Part shown: in pieces, positions 55,391 through 64,000 of the stretch
How the letters are laid out: each line of letters opens with the position of its first letter
Position numbering within the stretch: the stretch's first letter is position 1
Assembly: GCA_013368315.1 (NCBI GenBank)
Contig: JAACJM010000019.1
Coordinates: forward strand, 806,001 to 870,000
DNA length: 64,000 bases
DNA from: Tetrapyrgos nigripes
Lineage: Eukaryota > Basidiomycota > Agaricomycetes > Agaricales > Campanellaceae
Reading direction: 5' to 3'
The notes under the pieces: generated by a model
Databases searched by the model: none
What the model was told of the DNA's origin: nothing
What the model saw: only the letters and a program-made list of their open reading frames with translations
Program-made: the position numbers and the translations under genes

Positions 55391-56021
55391 GGCAAATTAC
55401 GAGGCCTAAGATAATATGACCAAAAAAGGTCATCGCTACTAAGGAATAGGCAACATACTGAATCCGTCCCTCCAAACTCAGCTTCCAGTATACTGTAGTG
55501 ATCTTCGCATACCTTCCGATCTCTCCCAAATCCATAGACGCATCACTAAACAGAAATAGAAAGGATGATGGGCATATGAAGGAATAAATGAATAGGGAGG
55601 AGGAATAATCCATGTCCAGCGAAGCTGGCAAACCCGATTACTATTTTTTCTATCTCATTCTAATTTATCATGCACGCTAATCATCCTTTTCCTAACTCTA
55701 TCACAGGCCATCTCTAACCAGACAACCAGAGCCCAACCAAACCATGAAACCCATCCAAAACTCCAATTACAATGAAAATTGATGAAAAAGGGAAGATGAG
55801 AAGAACTACGCCCACTTCGTTTCTGAGAGAGAGCGTTAATGGCATCATCTGCAGCATGACGTCATGGTCTTCAACGTCAACGGTCCTTGGACCCGGTCCA
55901 GACCGAGTCTAGACTTTTCAGTTGTCGGGAAGGGTAGAGACCGGCCTAGGGGTGGGAGACTGAACCCGTGGAAAATTTTTCGAGGTCGACCTAAGTTAAC
56001 TCAGCCTAAAGGCCTCGTAAC
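55391..56021 (-). mobile_element. TTACGAGGCC-type TIR element, copy 2
   Basis: Bounded by TTACGAGGCC and GGCCTCGTAA, in opposite orientation to copy 1 (44698-45586) and shorter (631 bases). Shared sequence extends left to about 55363 (ACTGGGG...TTCGCATGGCAAA) and right to about 56036 (TTCCGCAA), so these coordinates are minimal. Non-coding. It interrupts the gene at 53476-56556. Confidence 0.55.
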
Positions 56022-56125
56022 TTCTGGGTTCCGCAAAACCTCCATCGACATCAACGAAACTGATACGTATTCGTCGTCTACTGCAACTGCGGTTTTATAG
56101 CTGTGATACTAACGTCCACACACAG

Positions 56126-56556
56126 TACCTATCTTCGATCTCGCTCTGAAACCAGGTCGTCAAGCATTCAAGCTCCCTGACGATCTCTAAAATATTAACG
56201 CATGGCCATTATGGCCTGCGGCGGAACCCCATCGAGATACGATTGTTTTAGTCACTTACATGGTCACCAGATATCATAACCAGGAGAACCCCTCTTCTTG
56301 GAGTGTTACGTTCAACTTGCTCTGGGTCAGGGTTCTTGCCGGTAACCGAAACCCAAAATGGTGCATATTTGGTTTTGCTCTCGCTATTTGCCACGAGTCG
56401 TTGATGCCAGTCAGTGTTTTCGACAGTCTGATATTTCCGGACACCCCACAGTCTGAGTGTGAACTCGGTGAAGATGAGCACTATGCCGACGACAAAGGAG
56501 AAGGTCCCTCTACGCTGAAACATTCCTCGTCTAAAACTACCACAAAAGAAACGTAG
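56126..56556 (+). pseudogene. 3' exon of an interrupted host-like gene
   Basis: Follows an intron end with branch-like TACTAAC and acceptor CACACAG (56125). The frame reads PIFDLALKPGRQAFKLPDDL, TAA at 56188-56190 (Gln CAA expected), then NINAWPLWPAAEPHRDTIVL, VTYMVTRYHNQENPSSWSVT, FNLLWVRVLAGNRNPKW and an acidic/Ser end with stop TAG at 56554. Orientation and style fit the gene broken at 55391, so it is probably its last exon, but this linkage is inferred. Confidence 0.5.
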
Positions 56557-56924
56557 TTCGCCGAAGAAAGACTTGAAGGGTAAAACGAAGGCCTGACATA
56601 CTGGCCATTTCTGTCTACTGATTGTTGACCATTTAATGTATCTATTAGTTGTAGCGTGGCTACATTTGTTCACCCTATACTCACTGATACCGTCGTTACT
56701 TGCTGAAATTAACAAACTTATACTGTTTGCTATTAACTTAATAAATTAGTCATTCGCTCAGTCGTCACGTCGCATATATGTATGTTTGCACTGCTCTGGT
56801 GTCGTGTATTTATTATCTATCTTGTCGAATCTCTCCAAATTGATCTATATATTAGCTCCAAGACCGCTCTGTATTTGATTGAGACTATTGATGCATCAGC
56901 GGGAGTGGAGGCGACGTCATACAA
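56557..56924. other. Spacer before the Helitron
   Basis: AT-rich, no gene. The Helitron 5' end (an A^TC junction) probably lies here or slightly upstream, but I cannot place it. Confidence 0.35.
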
Positions 56925-58000
56925 TTGTTGATATTTGTTTGCGCAATGTTGAATTACTTACGCGTTGTTACCTCCGTTTCTCTTCCATCAACCACTACCA
57001 TGACTCGTCTGGGTCTCATTGTGTCCTCTCTCATAGCTGCATTATGTGTGCTTTTCGTCTCATCTTCGTCGTTTCCACAAAAACATTGTATGCTTTGCGA
57101 TACGCGCTCCTTGGACTGCGTATTGCAAAAGGATGCTGAATCCACTATGTACTGCCATCCTATGCATATTGTTGTGTCCTTGTCAGAGAGCACATCAGTT
57201 GTGTATGATTATCCTAGCCCTTGGTGCATCCTAAAAAACAGCAGCCCTCAGTGCCATAATTCTACTGAATTAGAAAGAAGCCCATGGTGCCTTACATCTT
57301 TACATAGTGTCATGACCTCGTCACATAGCACGGCGCTTGTGTATGATTATTATAGCCCTTGGTGCTTCCTAAAAAACAGTAGCCCTCAGTGTGATAAATC
57401 TAGTGAATCAGAAAGAAGCCCATGCCACATTAAACCTTCACAATCAGACAGAATTTTGAAGAAACAGAAGTTAATTAAGCACTTGTTGATTTTCAGAACC
57501 AATAATACATACCTCGTGTCTGCTTTACTGTATATACTTGCCAGTGGACAAGTACAATTAAATACATTGTATTTGCTTTTTCTTCAATGTGTTCAAAATC
57601 AGATCACTAAGTCTGAATTCTACACACGCTTAACTTCCTTGCAAAGCATGCATATATTTCCATATCCAATCCTTATGTACTTTAATTGCATTAATTATGT
57701 GGGAGGTTACCAGTGTGACACTATAAAAGTCTCGGCATATTGCAGAGTGTGTGTTGCATTTGACGATACACATCACTCTAAAACTGTTACTGGTGGTGGA
57801 AGTTCAACATTTTTCTTCAAGAAACTGTCCCCATATTGTAAAGAGGGGGTAACACCATATAGCAAGTCGATTAAGTTTAGAGTTCATAGAGCACATATAA
57901 AAGACTTGTTGACTCATCAAGACTTACAATCATTTCTCGTATGTACGATACCTTTACATGATCCAGTTTTGAGAGAAATGCCTGCAGTGGTTCTCACATA
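56925..58000 (+). pseudogene. Helitron N-terminal region with signal-like start and internal repeat
   Basis: A 358-residue open frame. An ATG at 56999 gives MTRLGLIVSSLIAALCVLFV, a hydrophobic, signal-peptide-like start. A Cys/Pro/Ser-rich part follows in which an ~45-residue unit is duplicated (YDYPSPWCILKNSSPQC, then YDYYSPWCFLKNSSPQC; DNA near 57200-57270 and 57335-57400). From about 57470 it reads like a Helitron N-terminus (LLFLQCVQNQITKSEFYTRL). The stop at 57998-58000 is a frameshift, since ANLHGIFISKHN continues the protein. It may be a fusion of captured host DNA with the Helitron gene. Confidence 0.55.
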
Positions 58001-58006
58001 GCTAAC

Positions 58007-58620
58007 TTGCATGGAATATTTATATCAAAACATAACGTCAAACACAGTGTCAAGGACATTGTCATCTCAGATGAAAATCTCAACTCCTATGAGGAAGAAG
58101 CTGTACCTGTTGCTTATGAATATCATCAACAGGATTTTAACAAAGATGCATTAACGTCTGCTATTAATGAGGATATAGAGGATGAAGGAAAAGAAACAGG
58201 TCCTTGCCCAGTAAGTGTTCATGGGCTTACAGGAGAAGAATTTGGAAATATGACATCACATGAAATGCATGCCGTGGCACTGAAACACCTGAAGGAGAAC
58301 AAGAAGAACATTTTATTTGTAACACATGATGATAAACCTGTGCCAACTTTTCACAATCCTTCACTTTTTCCAATGATGTATCCTCATCTGTTTCCTTATG
58401 GCCTGGGTGGTATAAACAACTCTATGCAGACTTCAAAAATGGGTCAGACAGCTCGATTCTACCCTATGTACTATGATAAACGTTTCCAATTTGAGCCAAG
58501 CTTTTCTATTATTGCTTTCAATGTTGAGCAGATGAAGCAAAGCAATGATGGTGGTTTTATTATAACCCATCGAAAGATCGAATTCGAAATATTGATAGTA
58601 AAGTCCTTGATGATATGTAC
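58007..58620 (+). pseudogene. Helitron Rep upstream domain
   Basis: Helitron_like_N region: GPCPVSVHGLTGEEFGNMTS, NPSLFPMMYPHLFPYGLGG and FYPMYYDKRFQFEPSFSIIA are standard marks. The sense shifts frame near 58575 (IDSKVLDDMYTQFKNKE continues elsewhere). Confidence 0.85.
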
Positions 58621-60789
58621 ACTCAGTTTAAAAATAAGGAACATGTAGTTCCTGCTAATGAGAAAGAGAAATCTTGTTTACAGTTGATAAATGATGTGGA
58701 TGCTGCTGCTTCTCATGTACAGGGGTCTGTGACTTCAAAGAAACATATGAGAAATGAGATATGGTCTTTGATCAACAAGATAGGATCACCATCTTGGTTT
58801 ATTACTATATCACCAGCAGATGTTAACCATCCAATATGCTTGTATTTTGCTGATGTTGATCAAGAGTACAAACCTGAGATCCAAGACAAGAAGCTAAGAG
58901 AGTGTCTCATTAAACAAAATCCAGTGGCTGCTGCCAGGTTCTTTGACTTTATGGTCCAAGCATTTATCAAACATGTGCTAGGGGTTGGTAGTGGGCATAA
59001 TGGTTTATATGGAAAGACTGAAGCTTATTATGGAACTGTTGAACAACAGGGTCATCTAACTCTCCATCTCCGTCTGTTGTTGTGGATCAAATCCAGTCTG
59101 AGTCCACAGGAGATAAGGGACCAGATACTTAAACATGACTCTGATTTCATTAAGTCACTTATTTCATATCTGGAGTCTTGCTATGTTGGTGAATTTGACA
59201 CTGGCACCAGTGCAAGTATCAATGAACAAATAATTCTGAACAAGACAAAACCTGATTATAAGGACCCTACTTTAACAATGCCTACACCACCACCAGTTGC
59301 TGTATGTTCATGTTCCAGTATGTGTCAATGTGAATCATGCAGGAGAATTGCTGAGTGGAATTCTCACTACGTTCAGGAATGTGATGATCTGGCTTTCAGG
59401 TCTAACATGCATAATTGTTGTGCAGCAAATAAAGGTATAAAGGGAGAAAGTTCTACTGCAGTTCATACATGTCCAGCATGTCTTGTTGATGGAGTATGCA
59501 AAGCTCGTTTTCCTAAGCAAGTGCATGCTCAAACCCTGATTGACCCTGACACAGGTTACATTGAGATGAAAAAGGGAGAGCCATGGTGGAACACATGGAC
59601 ACCAGCTGTCACATATCTTTTCAGATGTAATACAGATGTGACTTCTCTTCTGTCAGGTACTGCAGTGAAAGCATGTGTGGCTTACATCACTGATTATGTT
59701 ACAAAGCCAGGTCTCAAGACATACACTTTCTTTGAAACAATCAAAGGAGTTTACACCAAAAACAGTAGTTTCATTTCTGATACCAGTAATAACAGAAAAT
59801 TGGCCAGGACCATTATAGTTAAGATGGTAAACAGTCTGACTGGAAAAATGGAAATTGGGAGCCCAATGGCATCTATGTATCTGTTAGGCAATCCAGATCA
59901 TTACACCAACTATAAGTTCACACCCTTTTACTGCACACAATATGTAGACCAAGTAAGGGCACAGTGGAAAGATCATGACAATATATTGCAGGCTCAGAGT
60001 GAGGGTCCAAGTGGACCACAACAATCTGTTCTGGATGAGAAGGTTTGGATAAACAAAGGCACCACTGACAAAATTGTGGGCATCTCAAAGGTGGATGACT
60101 ATACAATGCATTGTAATGATATTGACCAGATGAACTTGTATGATTTTATGTCCACATATCAAAAGAAAGTGAAGACAAAACAGAAAATTCATAGTGAAGA
60201 TGAGATTGACACAAAAGAATGTGAGGACGTAGACAACAAAGATCAAACTTGGGGATCTATACTTAACACAGAACATGAATACCCCCCTTCTATTACACAT
60301 TCTGATATCTCTCATTCTCAGACTCATTCACATTGTCTGTTTAAATACAAAGATATGGAGAACAGGACTTTAAATTTCATAGGAAAGACATTACCAAGAA
60401 GTGACAAAGGTGACAGGGAATACTATTGCTGTGTTGCGTTGTCACTTTTTAAACCATGGAGAGATGGTTCAGAATTGAGAGAAGCAGGACAGACTTGGGA
60501 GGAAGCTTTCAATGTCCACATTTTTACAGAAATGCAAATAAAACTAATGGCAAACTTCAACTTGAGGTATGAATGCAATGATTCCCGGGATGACTACTCT
60601 GCTTTAAGGAAACGTGGTCAAACACACACTAGCTCAGGACCAGGATTTGATATAGACAACTCCGATGATACTGCAATGCATGAATTCCTTAGCAATGTTA
60701 ATGAAACATATAATCAGAATACATTTGAAGCCCCCATTGATTTTAACACAGAAGATCTACTTCCAAACAATGGTACTATAAGAAATTAG
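58615..60789 (+). pseudogene. Helitron Rep nuclease with mutated HUH motif
   Basis: Rep initiator that should nick and join single-stranded DNA. PSWFITISPADVNHPI is motif 1; GHLTLHLRLLLWI is the HUH position, where HLH has become HLR (CGT for CAT), so the metal-binding pair is lost. The Y2 motif AYITDYVTKPGLKTY keeps both tyrosines. Cys-rich stretches (CSCSSMCQCESC; CPACLVDGVCKARFP) and the SRDDYSALRKR block near the end are typical. The frame ends TAG 60787-60789, in frame with the following segment. Confidence 0.9.
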
Positions 60790-60816
60790 TTACTGAAGGA
60801 CCAAATATCTAAGACT

Positions 60817-62626
60817 TTGGACATATCAGGTATTCTAGACCCTCACTCTGAAAAATACAAGTTAGACGATGATGTTAACACTTTCTGTCCAGATATAACT
60901 ATAGACAGCACAACGTGGAAGCAAAAGGTTGCTGAGGAGAGAAGTAGAGCTCTACTGAATATGAAGCACAACCCTGCAAATGATAATGCTGAAAGTAACA
61001 ACTGTCATAAAAACAAATTCACTAGATGGAATGAAGTGGTATTTGATGATCTATCATATATAGACAAAGATTTTCAGAGTCAGTTAGTAGAAGAGCAGTG
61101 TCTATCTGATAATATTGTTATAGATGAGACTCTCAATGAAGAACAACACAGAGCGTTTAAGATTATTACAAATCATTCCACATCTGCTGAGTTCAAACCT
61201 TTGAAGATGTATATTGGTGGTATGGGTGGCACTGGTAAAAGCAAAGTCATATATTCATTATGCAGATTTTTCTGTGAGAAAGGAGAAGGTCATGCTATGG
61301 TTGTTTGTGCTCCAACAGGCACTGCAGCAGCACTTGTACATGGTTTGACATATCATTCCTTGCTTGGTTTCTCCAGACCAGCAACAGAAGAAGTATCTAT
61401 AAATGAGGACACAGGTATAAAGAAAGCCAGAGATAACCTAGATGGTGTCAAATACATATTTATTGATGAAGTGAGTATGCTGAGTATGCAGGATGTTAAT
61501 TGTATAAACCATAGACTTTCACAGATATCTGGTAACCATTCATCTGGTTTTGGTGGATATAGTGTGATATTTGCAGGTGATTTTGCACAGTTGCCTCCTG
61601 TAGGTGGTACGTCTTTGTATACAAAAAAAGTTGCCCACATGGATCATGCACTCCCTTTATACACAAGCAGAGGAAACAGGAAAAGCACTTTGGCATCAGG
61701 TCACACATGTTGTTATATTGAGAAAGAATATGCAGCAACAAGCCCAATCCTTAGAAGATTTGAATTTTCGATTGGCTTTGGAAAATATGTGATTTGCATC
61801 ATGCACCGCAACTGATATTGCATATCTTCAATCTAGAGTAGCTGGGAGGTTGTCAGATCAACCCAAGATAAACAATGCAGACTTTAGATATGTGTCTATT
61901 ATAACCAGCAGAAACACACAGAGGGACTGTATAAACAATGTCCAGTTGCAAAAGTTTGCATCAGAAGTCAACCAACCTCTTCATTCCTTTTATTCATGGG
62001 ACACTCTGGGTCATGGAAAAGATCCTGCTACAACCAGACATAAAGCATACAGAAAAACAACAGTACCCAAGGCAATGACTGAAACACTCAGAGAAGCTCT
62101 ATGGGATTTGTCACCTTGTGACACAGCACATATACCAGGTATATTACAGTTGTGTGTGGGAATGCCTGTTATGATAAAATACAATGAGGCAACAGAGCTA
62201 TGTATAACAAATGGGCAAGAAGCACATGTACATGGTTGGAGAGCTGCTAAAGATTCAAATGGATGGGAGTATATTGATGTTCTTTATGTGAAGCTACACA
62301 AACCAGCAAAAGACATCACAATACAAGGACTACCAAAGAACATTGTACCTCTCTCACGCAACAGTGTTCCTGTCACAGCAAGAATGCCCAGTGGTGAAAC
62401 ATACAGTATAACGAGGAGCCAAGTCCAAATCATTCAAAACTTTGCAATGACAGACTTCAATTCTCAGGGCAGAACTAGAGACTTCAATCTGTGCAGCTTG
62501 TCTCAGGCCAGAAACCATCAAAGCATATATACAGCACTTTCAAGAAGTTCTACGCACAAGAGCATGGTCATAATGGAACCTTTGTCTCATTCAACTATTG
62601 AGAAGATAACAGGTGGGTTAAATTGA
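60817..62626 (+). pseudogene. Helitron Pif1-like helicase (broken)
   Basis: SF1B helicase: LNEEQHRAFKII, Walker A GGMGGTGKSKV, APTGTAAALVHGLTYHSLLG, Walker B YIFIDEVSML and motif III FAGDFAQLPPVGG. A frameshift near 61660 moves the sense to the frame with GKALWHQVTHVVILRKNMQQ, TGA at 61790-61792 (Arg expected), then VAGRLSDQPKINNADFRYVS, GMPVMIKYNEATELCITNGQ and SQARNHQSIYTALSRSS (motif VI). TGA at 62624-62626 may also be former Arg, since coding sense continues. Confidence 0.92.
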
Positions 62627-63060
62627 TTTTTGTGTCAAGAATTTCGTGAACTAGAGGTTCTAGATGAAATAACACATCTAAGGTTTGAACAAGTGTTGCC
62701 TGACCATGTAAATGGTGTCACCAGAGTTGATGTCACCACACAATTTTTTCAGTGGAACGGAGAGCAACATGTACCAGAACAAATACTAGATAAACTAAGA
62801 TGGTCAGCAAGTGATCCAATTGAACCAATTGAAAATCTCAATGATGTCATTGAAAAATACAGGAAGCAAGACAAGAGGAAGAAAAACCAGTCAGATATTT
62901 ATAATATTAAGGACACTGATAATTACATTGCTGCTCCTGGTTCACAGCCATTGGAACATGTTTCAAAAAAAGAAAAGAACATGATGAGGACAATACAGTT
63001 ACCCCACCAAATAAAAGACCTAAAGTCAGTCTGCACAAGTCTAAAGAGGGTCCTCTGGGT
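62627..63060 (+). pseudogene. Helitron helicase-to-C-terminus linker
   Basis: In frame with the helicase after TGA: CQEFRELEVLDEITHLRFEQ, common just after the helicase in fungal Helitrons, then a charged linker. A frameshift near 62970 leads to the frame TPPNKRPKVSLHKSKEGPLG, which enters the next domain. Confidence 0.75.
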
Positions 63061-63675
63061 ATGAATTGGGACGGTAAGAATTACAGTTGTGGATATGATT
63101 CCTTACTCACAATTTTGGCAGATTTATGGACATTTAATCCTGTTTTTTGGTCAAAGGAGTGGCGTTCATACAATGAATTTGTCAGTAAATTATCAGCAGG
63201 CTTGCCAGATGTTTATGAAAACAAGTGTACAATGGAGGAGTTGAGAGATGAAATGCGAGAGGTGTTGAATTCATATATGGGCAAGTGGGTTACCTATAGA
63301 TAAACTAATCAGGACATTGCTCGAGCAGGATAATGTTGTAAGTTCAAATATATACATTATGTCCTGCATGTGGGGACAACAACAAGTGGTGATTTAAATG
63401 TTGTTATTGCAACAGTCAATTTGAAGGGAAGTCAGAATGCAGCAATAAATAAATTACAGACACAACAATTTCTCAATTGCCCAATGTGTCATCAGGCAGT
63501 GCAAGTCATGAAGCTATTCAACCAGTGTCTATCTATTGTGGCTGTTGATTCACCACCAGATCACATATCTCCAACTAAATCTATTAAGCTTATGTGTATG
63601 AGTCAGAAAACAGGCACATTAAATTTGAGAGGTGTTATCTACTGGGTTAATGGGAACCATTTCATCTCGTGTTGA
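63061..63675 (+). pseudogene. Helitron C-terminal cysteine-protease-like domain (broken)
   Basis: Begins MNWDGKNYSCGYDSLLTILA, with a Cys in the setting of a papain/OTU/Ulp1-like nucleophile (NYSC-YDSL). It ends with RGVIYWVNGNHFIS, a candidate His. Between them are a stop at 63301-63303 and another frame change (to 63370 onward), plus CPMCHQ, a possible zinc pair. Function is inferred from motif pattern only; cysteine-protease tails are known in some Helitrons, but which family this is cannot be settled by eye. Confidence 0.55.
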
Positions 63676-64000
63676 TACGCCATACAAACTTGCCGTATAC
63701 ATACTTAGATTTTGGTCCATAATATCAGTTTTTGACATTCTTTAAGGGAATAAGAGGACTAGGGTGAGCCCTGAAGTGCTAGTTAATACCTAGTGGGACT
63801 AGAAAACAACGGTACAATAATATTAAGTGCTTATGGATGGAGAAACAACTCATTCTAAGTACTATGATAGATATGTATGAGTTGGAGTTATGATAGCAGA
63901 CCCACCAAATAAGAAAGATAGCCTACAAAGGCTTTTGAATCCTATTATAACTACTAGTACTGCTAGCATGATCCAAAGGGACAGTGAAGTGCAAGATAGC
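63676..64000. other. Helitron tail or flank, no gene
   Basis: AT-rich. CTAGTTAATACCTAG near 63779 and GGGACTAG ending about 63808 resemble a hairpin plus CTAG terminus but are unverified. No ORF. Confidence 0.35.

Larger units (their letters stand above)
56925..63675 (+). mobile_element. Helitron, autonomous-type but broken
   Basis: Holds the Helitron set in one strand: an N-terminal region, a Rep nuclease of the HUH/Y2 type, a Pif1-like helicase and a C-terminal extension. Frameshifts near 57990, 58575, 61660 and 62970, nonsense codons and a lost catalytic His make it inactive. Exact ends are not identified: a CTAG with a possible short hairpin occurs near 63750-63808, but no copy comparison is available. 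Confidence 0.9.

Overview
The window reads as a transposon graveyard from a filamentous fungus, most likely a basidiomycete of the Agaricomycetes. The inference rests on Helitron, PIF/Harbinger, Tc1, Ty1/Copia and chromodomain Ty3/Gypsy elements of the kinds common there, and on host-like genes cut by many short GT-AG introns of about 45-70 bases. No rRNA gene, bacterial feature or CRISPR array was seen. Almost every long reading frame belongs to a mobile element, and nearly all are broken.

Layout. 1-785 and 6860-7545: an old Gypsy copy (Gypsy-C), split inside its chromodomain by Gypsy-A (786-6859; 172-base LTRs; target duplication ATTCA). 8413-11362: a PIF/Harbinger element (TTA duplication) with a Myb/SANT-like gene and a DDE transposase that has one nonsense codon. 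12560-13748 and 32755-34259: a pyrimidine-rich minisatellite locus split by Copia-1 (13749-32754, duplication CTTCC). Copia-1 is itself split by Gypsy-B (15345-29069, duplication CATAT). Gypsy-B is split by a non-coding 5984-base foldback element (22005-27988, duplication TCA) made of long inverted arms around about 4 kb of 11-base repeats that reverse orientation at 24740. This is a three-level nest whose order can be read from the target duplications.

34260-42366: a second Copia (Copia-2), with an unusually long region between Gag and protease. 42400-49500: gene-poor DNA with gene fragments, a diverged repeat family and two small TIR elements. 49520-49860: the 5' part of a small intron-containing gene, interrupted by a Tc1 element (49861-51487) whose transposase frame is intact. 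52000-52830: a ~150-base tandem repeat, then a tRNA-like sequence. 53476-56556: a multi-exon host-like gene broken by a TIR element (55391-56021) related to one at 44698-45586. 56925-63675: a Helitron with Rep, helicase and a possible C-terminal cysteine-protease-like domain, broken by several frameshifts.

The genes do not form one pathway; each element carries its own mobility functions. One feature runs through them all: most in-frame nonsense codons are TGA where the context suggests CGA (Arg), which looks like C-to-T decay at CpG. The candidate for an undescribed system is the foldback element. Other candidates are the extra ORF ahead of gag in Gypsy-B and the long insert in the Copia-2 polyprotein.
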